Assembly (NCBI GenBank): GCA_905221605.1
Contig: CAJNDS010002745.1
Span: forward strand, 1,828,203-1,892,202
DNA: 64,000 nt
Direction: 5' to 3'
Source: Symbiodinium natans
Lineage: Eukaryota; Sar; Dinophyceae; Suessiales; Symbiodiniaceae
In this document: positions 9,968-19,165 of the stretch, piece by piece
Position numbering within the stretch: the first letter of the stretch is position 1
Layout of the letters: each line of letters starts with the position of its first letter
Notes under the pieces: generated by a model
What the model saw: the letters and a program-made list of their open reading frames with translations, nothing else
Told to the model about the DNA's origin: nothing
The model's database searches: none
Made by a program: the position numbers and the translations under genes

Positions 9968-10600
9968 GGGCTTGGGGGGGCTGACCAGGGCCTCAGAATA
10001 CCCTCGGAATGAAAAGGGTTTAGGGCTTTTTCGGGTTCAGGGTTTAGGACTAGGGTTTAGGTTTAGGGTTTAGGGTTTAGGGTTTAGGGTTTAGGGTTTA
10101 GGGTTTAGGGTTTAGGGTTTAGGGTTTAGGGGTTGTTTAGGGTTTAGGGATTGGGGCTTTTTTTGGCTTCGAGTGGTTGAGAAGGGACCCTCTTCCCTAA
10201 AAGAAAGAATATATGGGCCCGGGCCCAGGCCGGGTCTCAGCCCTAAACCTAAACCCTAAACCCTAAACACTAAACCCTAAACCCTAAACCCCAAACCCTA
10301 AACCCTAAACCCTAAACCCTAAACCCTAAACCCTACTCCGGATTGATGGTTTAAGTTTGAGGGTGTGGGGCTAGGTTTCAGGCTTCTGAGCGTTTGCAGG
10401 CCTTTGGTGTTTCTCTCTTTGGTTGTTGGGCGGGGGGATGCTAGGGTTCGAGAACTTGGGGTTTAGGAACTAGGATTTAGGGTTTAGGGTGAGGGGTTCA
10501 GGGTTCAGATGTTTAGGGTTTAGGGTTTAGGGTTTAGGGTTTAGGGTTTAGGGGTTACAGTTTAGGGCTCATCTGACTTGAGGCCTAATTAGGCCGCGGG
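9968..10600. other. telomeric arrays and degenerate derivatives
   Basis: Arrays at about 10040-10146, 10243-10334 and 10508-10560 with degenerate TTAGGG-like text between. One possible + exon follows GGGGCTTCAG at 10608-10644 (RGEEAKLFVLM, donor GG|GTTTAGGG). It is too short to call separately. Confidence 0.4.
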
Positions 10601-10745
10601 GCTTCAGTTCGAGGCGAGGAGGCCAAACTCTTCGTGCTTATGGGGTTTAGGGTTTGGGGTTCTCCCTAAACCCTAAACCCTAAGCCCTAAGCCCTAAACC
10701 CTAAACCCTAAACCCTAAACCCTAAACCCTAAATAAGGCTTTAAG

Positions 10746-10830
10746 TTGCACTGCAAACTACGCAAAACACGTGAGGAAGATCGAGAACGCCAAACACCTC
10801 AAGGCACTTGTGCCCACTCCAGAAGCCAGC
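10746..10830 (+). CDS. hypothetical protein, internal exon
   Basis: After GCTTTAAG, one phase base and 28 codons read CTANYAKHVRKIENAKHL and on, ending AGC|GTCCGA. Lysine-rich and probably helical. It follows a CCCTAAA array (10665-10735). No family recognised. Confidence 0.5.
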
Positions 10831-11385
10831 GTCCGAAGTCCTCAACCCTCAACCTTGGAAGCCCAGCAACCATGTTGTAGTAAGGGTACCCTTTCTTGGG
10901 TTTCTTTCTTTATAAGGGAACCTTGAACGCACAACTCAATACCTGCGCCGCTTGGAAGACTGAAGACACGGAACGACGCTCCCGACACGGAAATCTGATC
11001 GTTTAGGGCCTCGGGGCTTAGAACGTCTCGTCTCACTCCGTCCCGATGTTTCCCAACCCAGGGGTTCAGGGCCCAGGCAGCTCTAGACCCTAAACCCTAA
11101 ACCCTAAACCCTAAACCCCCCAAGTCTCGGCCTTCTTCGCCATATTTGAACTCCGCCGGCGGACTGCAGCAGGGTTCACTTGAAGGTTCATGGGTGCCTA
11201 CAAGTAGGGTTCTCTAAGTGCCCTACACATAATAAGGTTAAAACAAGTCATTGCTATAGCTACCCTACGTATGACTTAGGCCTTCAGGTTTCTCCGGAAC
11301 CCAGTCCCACTAGGGACCCCCCTCGGGCTTGAAGAAGACTGGAGCCTGGTCAGGGTTTAGGGTTGAGGGTTTGAGGCATGACATC

Positions 11386-11448
11386 CTAACACGCATGGGC
11401 GCTGCATAGGGACCAAGTTTCCTGGTTCGCTCCTCTGATCCAGTTGAT
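11386..11448 (-). CDS. hypothetical protein, probable last exon
   Basis: After CTATGTAAG the minus strand reads INWIRGANQETWSLCSAHAC and stops at TAG. No family recognised. Called on splice acceptor, frame and composition. Confidence 0.45.
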   Translation of the reverse strand: MNWIRGANQETWSLCSAHAC

Positions 11449-11955
11449 CTTACATAGCTCGACTGCAGGATTTCGGGTATGTAGGTCTGGGGTCTATGGT
11501 TTATAGGGTTCGGAGTGTCTGCCTGACAAAGGAAAAGTCCGGGACTTGCACTCCTCCTCCTGACTTATCCACCACTCCCTCGACAAGATGGCCAATCAAC
11601 ATACTCTGAATCCTGAAAGTCCCTATAGTCCACTTGAATGTTCTATGTTTACCTATAAAGTGTTTTGCTTAGTGTGTGAGTGAGTGTGAGTGATCGCTTG
11701 TTGTTGTGTTTGCTTGCGGTCGTGCGGGCGTTGTGTGTGTGTGTGTGGGGGGTTGGCATAGCCAAGACTCTCAACCCTGGAAGCCTTCATGTATGCCGAC
11801 TTCTCGGGCAGGCGTAGGAGAGGATGACAGAAAAAACATATATGTAATGAACAAAAAAACCCTAAACCCTAAACCTAAAACCCTAAACCCTAAACCCTGA
11901 ACCTACAAACAAAATCATGAATAAACGTCGCTTCAACCTTCTTACTCCTATGCGC
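11449..11955. other. mixed sequence with one uncertain coding island
   Basis: Contains GT-rich microsatellite (11640-11750) and a + island at 11763-11828. That island is open in all three frames (best reading LSTLEAFMYADFSGRRRR before TGA), so no frame is assigned. Confidence 0.35.
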
Positions 11956-11959
11956 CAAG

Positions 11960-12008
11960 CATGATGAGGTCTGCGCCAGTGCCAGACTCCGTCGGTGATG
12001 CCTGGCAG
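11960..12008 (+). CDS. hypothetical protein, short exon
   Basis: After GCGCCAAG the frame reads MMRSAPVPDSVGDAWQ and ends CAG|GTGCAG, a good donor. The open frame extends upstream to 11923. No family recognised. Confidence 0.4.
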
Positions 12009-12009
12009 G

Positions 12010-13060
12010 TGCAGTCATGTAGGTATGTAATAAACCAATAATACTAACAATAACTGTTATTACTTTGATTATTGTTAGCAGTGCAAATGGTGCTTGGAGC
12101 GGGGTTCAGGGCGTCTAGAGTTTAGATGTTTAAGGCTCAGGGTTTAAAGGAGGCTTGTGCGTGCGTGCGTGTGTCTGTGAGTGTTGTGGGCTCAAGAGCG
12201 CAGGGCGCCAAGACATTTCAACCATCCCCTACAAACCTTCCAAACCCGACAAACCGATAAAACCCTGTATACAAAGACATGAAGCCAACGATAAATCCCA
12301 GAAGCCCTACATGCCCTAAACGCCCTTTCATGCATATTGATTGGCCTATCAGGCTAATAATCCCTACAAAACCTCCAAAAGCCCAAAAGCCTGCAAGCCC
12401 TAAATGCCTTCTGAACAAAAAATAAAAAATGAAAGCACCATAAACCCGACAAGAAGGACAATGCCCCCCCCCCCCCCCCCCCAAACACCCCTTAACAAAG
12501 AAAGCACCCGGAAAGCCCCGAAAACACCATATCTAACCCCCTTCCACCCCAAAGGGCTCATAATCCCTAAGCCCCTAAACCCTACGGCCCTCCAAAGCGA
12601 AACCCCCCCCCCCCCGAAAAAAAAAAAAAAAAAAAACCGAAACCCGAAACCCGAAACCCTAAACCCTAGCTCAACCCCCAAAAGAAGAACCCTAAAATGC
12701 CGGAGTGGAGCACCTCTGGGCTTGCCTCGGCCAGGGCAGGAGCTGCCCCCCCCCCCCCCCCCCGCCCAATAACGTTTAGGGTTTAGGGTTTAGGGTTTAG
12801 GGTTTAGGGTTTAGGGTCTAGGGTCTAGGGTTTAGGGTTTAGGGTTTAGGGTTTAGGGTTTAGGGTTTAGGGTTTAGGAGGGTTCATCACTGGACACTTG
12901 TAAGTAGGGTTGTCAAAGGCTCCCTAAGCTTCCCTTAAGGTTCCCTAGGTACCTACCCCCCATGAACCCCCCCCCTCCCTTAAGAACCCTATAAGAGAGT
13001 AAGGCTTATGGAGGTTCGATGATGGGGTTGCCGTACTCATGGATTGACAGGCTTAGAGGG
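12010..13060. other. C/A-rich low-complexity DNA and a telomeric array
   Basis: Long C and A homopolymers (12463-12481, 12602-12636, 12747-12764), degenerate CCCTAAA text and a TTTAGGG array at 12774-12878. Long frames here are proline- or glycine-rich artefacts. Confidence 0.6.
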
Positions 13061-13075
13061 CGTACTTAGAATCCA

Positions 13076-13154
13076 AGTTGGTTGGCACGTGTACCGGCAC
13101 CATGATGGGCAACAGCTTGGTTGGCACGTGTACCGGCACCATGATGGGCAACAG
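13076..13154 (+). repeat. 39-bp tandem duplication, in frame
   Basis: GTTGGCACGTGTACCGGCAC and the following 19 bases occur twice, and 39 bp keeps the frame (VGTCTGTMMGNSL twice). A poly-C tract follows immediately. Coding status is unknown. Confidence 0.8.
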
Positions 13155-13985
13155 CTCCCCCCCCCCCCCCCCCCCTCCCCCCCCCCTCCCCCCCCCCTCC
13201 CCCCCCCCCCCCAAAAAAAAAAACTTCGCGAAGTCCTAACCACCCTGCGCATCTCTGGAAAAAAGACGGGGGGGGGGGGGGGTTGGGGGGGCTGAATTGC
13301 CTGGAGTTGCAAACCCTAACGCCTAAAGATTATCTAAACCCTAAGCCGCAAGGCTCCCCGAACCCGAAACTCACTTGACCCCAAGCCTAACTAATCATAG
13401 GGTTTAAGTAAACCAACCTACATTTAGGGTTTAGGGTTTAGGGTTGAGGGTTTAGGGTTTGGGGTGTGGCTTTTTTGGTTCAGGGGGGGGAAGGGGTTGT
13501 GGGGAGGGGGACACCCTTCAACACCCCGGAATCCTCCCCCCCAAGAATTTCGGAAGCGCGGGGTAGATAACTCCTCAGAGGTTGAAGCCTCAACTCACGG
13601 GACTGGAGGAGGGACCCTTCTAAGGGACCTTAGCGGCGTTTTAGGCTTTATTAAGGGGCTACTTAGGCATATAGGGACTGTAAAAGATAAACACAGGGGT
13701 TCCCTTGGGGAACAATAAGTTCAAGGCACCCCTAAAATTTTAGGGGCCCCTCCTTGCCCCTAAGGCCCTAAGGCCGAAACCTTTGACCCTGAACCTGAAT
13801 TGGATGGGTTCAGGGCTTCGGGGGATGAGGTTCTCGGGGAGATTCGGGGTCAAGGGGGCTCGTGAGTTGAGGGTTGAGGCTTTTGGGTCAAGATTGGCTA
13901 ACCTAAACCTTTTTTTTTTTTTTTTGGGGGGGGGGGGGGGGGGGTTGGGGTTCAGGGTCTAGGCTTTACCCTATATAAACCTTAA
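13155..13985. other. homopolymer tracts and one weak frame
   Basis: C, A and G runs at 13156-13223, 13269-13290 and 13910-13943. A + frame at 13544-13718 (GVDNSSEVEASTHGTGGG and on) ends in TAA but overlaps a foldback-like repeat, so it is only a possible exon. Confidence 0.35.
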
Positions 13986-14059
13986 CCCTAAACCCTAAAC
14001 CCTAAACCCTAAACCCTAAACCCTAAACCCCCAACCCTCACCTCGACAACCCCCTAAAC

Positions 14060-14140
14060 GCCATCCATCGCGCCTGTCGGCTGGGAACGCGGGATGGTCT
14101 CCGAGAGCCACTCCGGGAGGCGGGCAGCAGCATTGCGACG
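14060..14140 (-). CDS. hypothetical protein, internal exon
   Basis: Acceptor GAGGCCAG, then 27 codons (RRNAAARLPEWLSETIPR and on), then GGC|GTTTAGGGG. It starts and ends in phase 0. It lies between a CCCTAAA array (13983) and a TTTAGGG array (14151), the standard arrangement here. No family recognised. Confidence 0.55.
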
Positions 14141-14150
14141 CTGGCCTCGG

Positions 14151-14265
14151 TTAGGGTTTAGGGTTTAGGGTTTAGGGTTTAGGGTTTAGGGTTTAGGGTT
14201 TAGGGTTTAGGGTTTAGGGTTTAGGGTTTAGGGTTTAGGGTTTAGGGTTTAGGGTTTAGGGTTTG
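14151..14265. repeat. telomere-type array (TTTAGGG)
   Basis: About 16 perfect units beginning GGTTAGGG directly beside an exon island. Confidence 0.95.
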
Positions 14266-14365
14266 AGGACTTAGGATTTGGGGCTGAGGAATGCTTAGAA
14301 TTCGGGCCTAGGGTGCAAACTTACAGTGCGGTGTTTCGTGGGGTGGGGGTGAAGTGGGCATCGCC

Positions 14366-14438
14366 CTAGACAGTAGAAAACATTGGGCGCCCAGGCAATC
14401 TTGCATCAAGGTTGGTATCGCGGCAAATCCCCAAAACC
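14366..14438 (-). CDS. hypothetical protein, probable last exon
   Basis: After GGTTCAG the minus strand reads VLGICRDTNLDARLPGRP and on, and stops at TAG. The acceptor AG comes from a TTCAGGG-type unit. No family recognised. Confidence 0.45.
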
Positions 14439-14473
14439 CTGAACCCTAAACCCAAACAGCGCGTGAACGTCCC

Positions 14474-14569
14474 TCAGTCTCCCTGTCCGTATCTGTATGT
14501 CTGCCCATGAGATATCTGGATCACTAACCCATCCGACACCTTTCCCGAGTTGAAGAGCCCAAAACACTT
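14474..14569 (-). CDS. hypothetical protein, probable last exon
   Basis: After GTACTAG the frame reads KCFGLFNSGKVSDGLVIQ and on, and stops at TGA after 31 residues. A second minus frame (GVGWVSDPDISWADIQIR) is also open. No family recognised. Confidence 0.45.
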   Translation of the reverse strand, partial: KCFGLFNSGKVSDGLVIQISHGQTYRYGQGD

Positions 14570-14797
14570 CTAGTACCCCTCAACTGTAAGCCTTAAACTT
14601 AGTGCGAATTTTAGGGGAGGGGTGGTCAGGGTGCTCGCTGGTGCTTCTCATTAAACCCTAAATCCTAAACCCTAAAGCCTGAACCCTAAACCCTAAACCC
14701 TAAACCCTAAACCCAAACCCTAAACCCTAAACCCTAGGAGGTGCTTTTTTTTTTGGGGGAGGGGGGGGGGGTGGGGGGGTCCTTTAACATCCCCCAG

Positions 14798-14868
14798 CCC
14801 CATGGACTCCCCAAGGCCGACGCCAGTCCCATGGACTCCCCGTTATCGGACGCGAAGCGGCTTCTGCG
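14798..14868 (+). CDS. hypothetical protein, internal exon
   Basis: Acceptor ATCCCCCAG, reading PHGLPKADASPMDSPLSD and on, donor GCG|GTAGGG. The bases CCCATGGACTCCCC occur twice within it. The minus strand is also open, so strand is uncertain. Confidence 0.4.
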
Positions 14869-15108
14869 GTAGGGTTGGGAGGGTTAGGGGTTTAGGGTTA
14901 AGGGTTTAGGGTTTGGGGTTTAGGGTTTAGGGTTTAGGGTTTAGGGTTTGGGGTTTAGGGTGTAGGGTTTAGGGTGTACGGTTTAGGGCTTGGGGTTTAA
15001 GGGGAGGGGTTTCGGGATGGGGGGTGAAGCTTACAGGGCTTTTGCAAACACGAAACCCGAAATAGAACAACCATGGAAAGAGCCGAAGCCCGAAGCTGGA
15101 AGCCCGAA

Positions 15109-15232
15109 TCAGGGGTTCCCCTACTACCCCCCTCTATACTCCCAGGTTTCCCCTTGAAATAATCTAAATAGCCTTAGTCATGGGGGGAACCTGCGGGGGT
15201 AGTATAAAGGGGGGTTGAAGGGGAACCCCTGA
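15109..15232. mobile_element. foldback element with TCAGGGGTTCCCCT ends
   Basis: About 124 bp with inverted ends TCAGGGGTTCCCCT / AGGGGAACCCCTGA and further inner complementarity (CTACTACCCCC / GGGGGTAGTA). No coding capacity. Confidence 0.8.
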
Positions 15233-15247
15233 CCGACAGACCGACAC

Positions 15248-15317
15248 CAACACGGCTTGGCAAAGGCAAAACAAGCCACGCCTCGACAGTGACTCAAGCT
15301 CGGTTCCCAGGCGGCTC
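15248..15317 (-). CDS. hypothetical protein, internal exon
   Basis: Acceptor TTGACAG, one base plus 23 codons (SRLGTELESLSRRGLFCL and on), donor TTG|GTGTCG. Hydrophobic, with two cysteines near the end. It is followed upstream by a CCCTAAA array. No family recognised. Confidence 0.55.
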
Positions 15318-15324
15318 CTGTCAA

Positions 15325-15449
15325 AACCCTAAACCCTAAACCCTAAACCCTAAACCCTAAACCCTAAACCCTAAACCCTAAACCCTAAACCCTAAACCCT
15401 AAACCCTAAGCCCTAAACCCTAAACCCTAAACCCCAAACCCTAAACCCA
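15325..15449. repeat. telomere-type array (CCCTAAA)
   Basis: About 17 units, mostly perfect. Confidence 0.95.
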
Positions 15450-15899
15450 AGCCCTCGTTTTACGGAGATGACCATGTCATGGGGTGTCCAAGACTCGGCA
15501 TTCAAGTCCTTAACCCTAGGATGGCCCTTGAAACACTCAGTCTAGGGTTGGGGTTTAGGGTTTAGGGTTTGGGGTTTAGGGTTTAGGTTTAGGGTTTAGG
15601 GTTCAGGGTTAAGTTTAGGGTTTAGGATTTAGGGTTTAGGGAAATACTCCTGCATGTGATCCTCTCAAACCCAGTGACAGTGAGGGGAAATATAAAACAT
15701 CCCATAGTACCTTGAGGAACTGAGGGCAAACATAAACCACCCGTCTGATTGTTCAGAAACTCCAACACCTTCGGGCCTTAGGGTTTAGGGTTTAGGGTTT
15801 AGGGTTTGGGGTTTAAGGTTTGGTTGCTTCGGGTTTACGATGCTTAGGGTTTCGGGCTTGCTGTTTAAGGTTGAAGCTTCGGGCGTAGGGGGCTCTAAG

Positions 15900-16078
15900 A
15901 GTCCTTCCTTGAGCGGTATGGGAGTCTGTGGGTATGCAACAAATCGTTATCTTACTGGCTAGAGGGCTCTCTAATGGATTTGGACTTGGCGGCCGAAAGC
16001 CTTCTTAAACATCTTTCTTTTTGGGAGGGTACGACCAGTCTACCAGAAGTGGGCAGTTACACTGCGGTCCTGAGTTGA
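15900..16078 (+). CDS. hypothetical protein, last exon of 58 residues
   Basis: After GCTCTAAG the frame reads SFLERYGSLWVCNKSLSY, WLEGSLMDLDLAAESLL and on, and stops at TGA. This is one of the longer clean frames in the window. It has no ATG at its start, so it needs an upstream exon. No family recognised. Confidence 0.6.
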
Positions 16079-16136
16079 GATGTCAAGAAGGATCTACGGA
16101 TCACTTGGGTAGAGTCGAGGGAACAGGGTTTAGGAC

Positions 16137-16341
16137 TTGGGGTTGAGCGCGCTTTCTCAATGCCGCACTTAGAACTTCGAACCCCGGTAAAGAGAGTTTG
16201 TGCTGTTGCTTCTTTAGGCGGTGTAGGGTCTTGGGGTTCTGATGTTCAAGCACTCCTTGCGAAGCCAAGTTAGAGAACAAACCCCCCATGTCGCGCATTC
16301 GGCAGCTAGGGGCGCCTCGCTGCAAGGCGATCTGCCTCTGC
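16137..16341 (-). CDS. hypothetical protein, exon of 68 codons
   Basis: Acceptor CTGAACAAG, then QRQIALQRGAPSCRMRDM, GGLFSNLASQGVLEHQNP and on, ending CAA|GTCCTAAACC. Basic, with a lysine/glutamine-rich middle. The donor leads into telomere-like sequence. No family recognised. Confidence 0.55.
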
Positions 16342-16476
16342 CTTGTTCAGACCCTTTGCGGCCCTAAACCCCAAGCCCTAGACCCTAAACCCTAAACCTT
16401 AAACCCTAAACCCAGAACCCTAAACCCTAAACCCTAAACCCTAAAGGTGATGGGACTATGAACCGCTGAAGACGAG

Positions 16477-16797
16477 GTGTCAAGATACCCGCCGTACTCA
16501 GTCCATGTGTATGTGTATGCTGCAAGGGTAGCGCCTTCTGGACTGACTCCCCTAATTGCGCACGACTGCTATGGCCTTAGGGAAGGCCTAAGCCCAAAGG
16601 GCCAGGTACCTTTGCAACTCGGCCAGTGCAAATCTTTGGGGGTTTGGGGTCAACTACTACCCAACGACATACCCCCCACAGACTCAAGGGGTGGGATTCA
16701 CGGGGTGTCCAGCCGATTTCTTAGGGTAAGCGGGAACGACGGAGCTTTCGTGCGGGAGGTCCAACATTGCCACGAAACGCGAATTCCGCTTCATTGA
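16477..16797 (+). CDS. hypothetical protein, open frame of about 105 codons
   Basis: Open from GACGAG to TGA (VHVYVYAARVAPSGLTPL and on). There is no ATG at the start, and a possible donor (AGG|GTAAGC) lies inside. Composition is less exon-like than the neighbours. No family recognised. Confidence 0.35.
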   Translation: MSRYPPYSVHVYVYAARVAPSGLTPLIAHDCYGLREGLSPKGQVPLQLGQCKSLGVWGQLLPNDIPPTDSRGGIHGVSSRFLRVSGNDGAFVREVQHCHETRIPLH

Positions 16798-16922
16798 CTG
16801 GCTGCACCCGTACAGCCCTAAATAAAAAGCATCACGAAACCCTGAAACCCTGAAGCGCACACACAACCCTAAACCCTAAACCCTAAACCCTATAAACACT
16901 AACACAACACAGAAAAAACAGC

Positions 16923-16994
16923 AATGCGCCTGCGCCTCGAGCTCCAACTGCTGCTGCCGTGCTGGGACAGAGGCAGGCAAGACAAACGGCCCAG
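16923..16994. CDS. coding-like island, strand unresolved
   Basis: On + it reads MRLRLELQLLLPCWDRGR after AACAG and ends CAGG|GTTTAG. On - it reads RQQQLELEAQAHCC after CTGTCCCAG. Both are plausible. A TTTAGGG array follows on +. Confidence 0.35.
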
Positions 16995-16995
16995 G

Positions 16996-17660
16996 GTTTA
17001 GGGTTTAGGGTTTAGGGTTTAGGGTATAGGGTTTGGGGTTTAGGGTTTGGGGTTTAGGGTTTGGGGTTTAGGGTTTGGGGTTTAGGGTTTGAAAGGTTTA
17101 GGGTTTAGGTTTGAAAGGTTTAGGGTTTCGGGTTTAGGTTTTAGGGTTGAAGGGCGTAGGGTTGAGGGCGTCGGGTCCCCAAGCCGCCCTGTTTGAGGGT
17201 TGGGAGTTGAGGGTTGAGAGTTCAGGGTCGAGAAATGAGGGCTGAGGGCGTAGTATTCAGGGGTTGAGGGTTGAAAGTTCAGGGTTGGGGATGTAGTATT
17301 CAGGGGCGGAGGGTTGAGAAATGAGGGTTGAGAGTGAAGTATTCAGGGGTTAAGGGTAGAGAAATGAGGGTTGAGGGTGAAGTATTCAGGGGTTGAGGGT
17401 TGACGGTTGCAGGATGTAAGATTGAAGCTTCGAAGTTCTTTACACTCAGGGAGGCTGAACAGGCTGGGGCATTTGGGTTTGGGGTTCAGGGGTTGGCCCT
17501 TTCGATGTACCCACCTTTTTCTAGAGTTCAGGATGTAGGGTTTAGGGTTTAGGATATAGGGTTTAGGGTTTGGCGTTTCCGGCGAGGGATCCTTCGCCGT
17601 ACAGGCCTGAGGGTTTAGCGCTCAGGGATTCATGACTGGGCAACTTCCGAACGACAAACG
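16996..17660. other. degenerate telomere-like text
   Basis: Drifted derivatives of TTTAGGG (GTTGAGGG, GTTCAGGG, TTTGGGG). No gene is supported. A short minus-strand island near 17570-17612 (ACTAKDPSPETP) has an acceptor but no donor. Confidence 0.6.
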
Positions 17661-17746
17661 CCCACATAACCCTAAACCCTAAACCCTAAACCCTAAACCC
17701 TAAACCCTAAACCCTAAACCCTACCCTTGCCACACCCCCCCCGCAG

Positions 17747-17815
17747 CACAGCGCAGCCTTCGCGTTGGACCCGGCTGCTGTGGTTGTACACAGCCTCGGT
17801 TCGCAAGGCGGGCCC
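17747..17815 (+). CDS. hypothetical protein, internal exon
   Basis: Acceptor CCCCGCAG, 23 codons (HSAAFALDPAAVVVHSLG and on), donor CCC|GTTTCTCG. First codon positions are strongly G-rich, favouring this frame. The minus strand also reads openly from an ATG (MSEKRARLANRGC). Confidence 0.45.
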
Positions 17816-18014
17816 GTTTCTCGCTCATTTTTTATTAAGACTAGGGTTTAGGGTTTAGGGTTTAGGGTTCAGGGTTCAGGGTTTAGGGTTTAGGGTTTAG
17901 GGTTTATAGGGCTTGGTAAAGGAGAAAACTGCTTAGCAGCAGGAACGGGCTGCGGAAACTTATGTCCCCTAAAGGGCCAGGTATGGGAAAGAGGGTGATG
18001 GGATATAGGGCTGC

Positions 18015-18117
18015 GCCCTAAACCCTAAACCCTAAACCCTAAACCCTAAACCCTAAACCCTAAACCCTAAACCCTAAACCCTAAACCCTAAACCCTAAAC
18101 CCTAAACCCTAAACCCC
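18015..18117. repeat. telomere-type array (CCCTAAA)
   Basis: About 14 perfect units. Confidence 0.95.
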
Positions 18118-18183
18118 ACAGCATCGCAGCTCCAAGGCCGAAAAAAGAGACAGCGTGCCCTGTGCCCACACTCAGAAGCTTCC
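18115..18183 (-). CDS. hydrophobic coding island, strand uncertain
   Basis: Minus reading: acceptor ACCCTCCAG, then KLLSVGTGHAVSFFGLGA and on, donor G|GTTTAGGG (telomeric). Plus reading: acceptor CCACAG, HRSSKAEKRDSVPCAHTQ and on, donor AGG|GTGTAG. The minus one looks like a membrane segment. Confidence 0.4.
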
Positions 18184-18507
18184 CTGGAGGGTGTAGGGTG
18201 GAAGGTTAAATATAGGGTTTAGGGTCTTCATTAGAGGTTTTACTGTGTGGTTTCATGTTTAGGGTATATGTAGGGCTTAGGGTTTAACTAGGGTTTAGGG
18301 ACGACCTGGCCTATGTAAACCCAACAGCCCCGCACCCTAAATGTCCTAGAACACCCCCTGAGGAGCGCAAAGCGAGAAGCACTGCTGAATGTAAATGGGC
18401 GGTTTTCCAATTTAGGGTTCCTTCTGACAAGAGTGCCGAATTAAATAGGGGACCCACACAGGGACCCTAAACCCTAAACCCCTACACAGGGGAGCCTTAA
18501 TTTCGAG

Positions 18508-18596
18508 CATCACCCAAATTGCTCTTTGGGGCTCGGGCGAAGAAAGCATCCCGGATGCGGCAGAAGAGGACCCGGCGCGGGATGACATCCAACCTG
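18508..18596 (+). CDS. hypothetical acidic exon
   Basis: After TTTCGAG the frame reads ITQIALWGSGEESIPDAA and EEDPARDDIQP, ending CTG|GTGTGCG. About half the codons begin with G, typical of real coding frames. No family recognised. Confidence 0.5.
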
Positions 18597-19165
18597 GTGT
18601 GCGCAGGGGGTTTAAGTAAAATGCAATTATACTATGAGGGCGTAGGGTTTAGGGTTTAGGGTTTGATCTGCAAAACTCTCCATTCGGATGGCCCCACAAC
18701 CCAAAAAACAAAACCTGAGAACCCTTAAGCCCTTAAACCCCTAAACCCTAGACCCTTAACCCTGTATTAAACCAAGGTCCACAAAGCGCTGAGTCCTGTA
18801 AGTTGATCGGCAGGTGGTCAGGGTTTTTGCGCCCGGAGGCAAGGTTTGTGGTTTAGGGTTCTGGGTTCAGGGTGCAGGGTTTAGGGTTTAGGGCTATTTT
18901 GAGCCTAAGGGTTCGGCGGATTTGTGCAACAGGGACCCAGAAAAGGACCCTCAGAACTTACAGACCGGTGACCATCGTGCAGCCCGCCCCTTTTCCTTGG
19001 CAGCGCTTTTTTGTCCACCGAAGTAGACTGCAAGCTGGAAGCGTACATGGCATGACACGGCACGGCCGAGACCCCAGAGATAGCTTGTCGGAAGATGCTT
19101 TCTGCGATCTCCGCCGGCTCTCTCAGCTTGCAGCGGCACGCTGCATACTGCGTCGGATTAAGGCT

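Noticed and set aside
12400-12772. Proline-rich plus-strand and Phe/Gly-rich minus-strand frames
   Set aside because: Generated by C and A homopolymers and CCCTAAA-like text.
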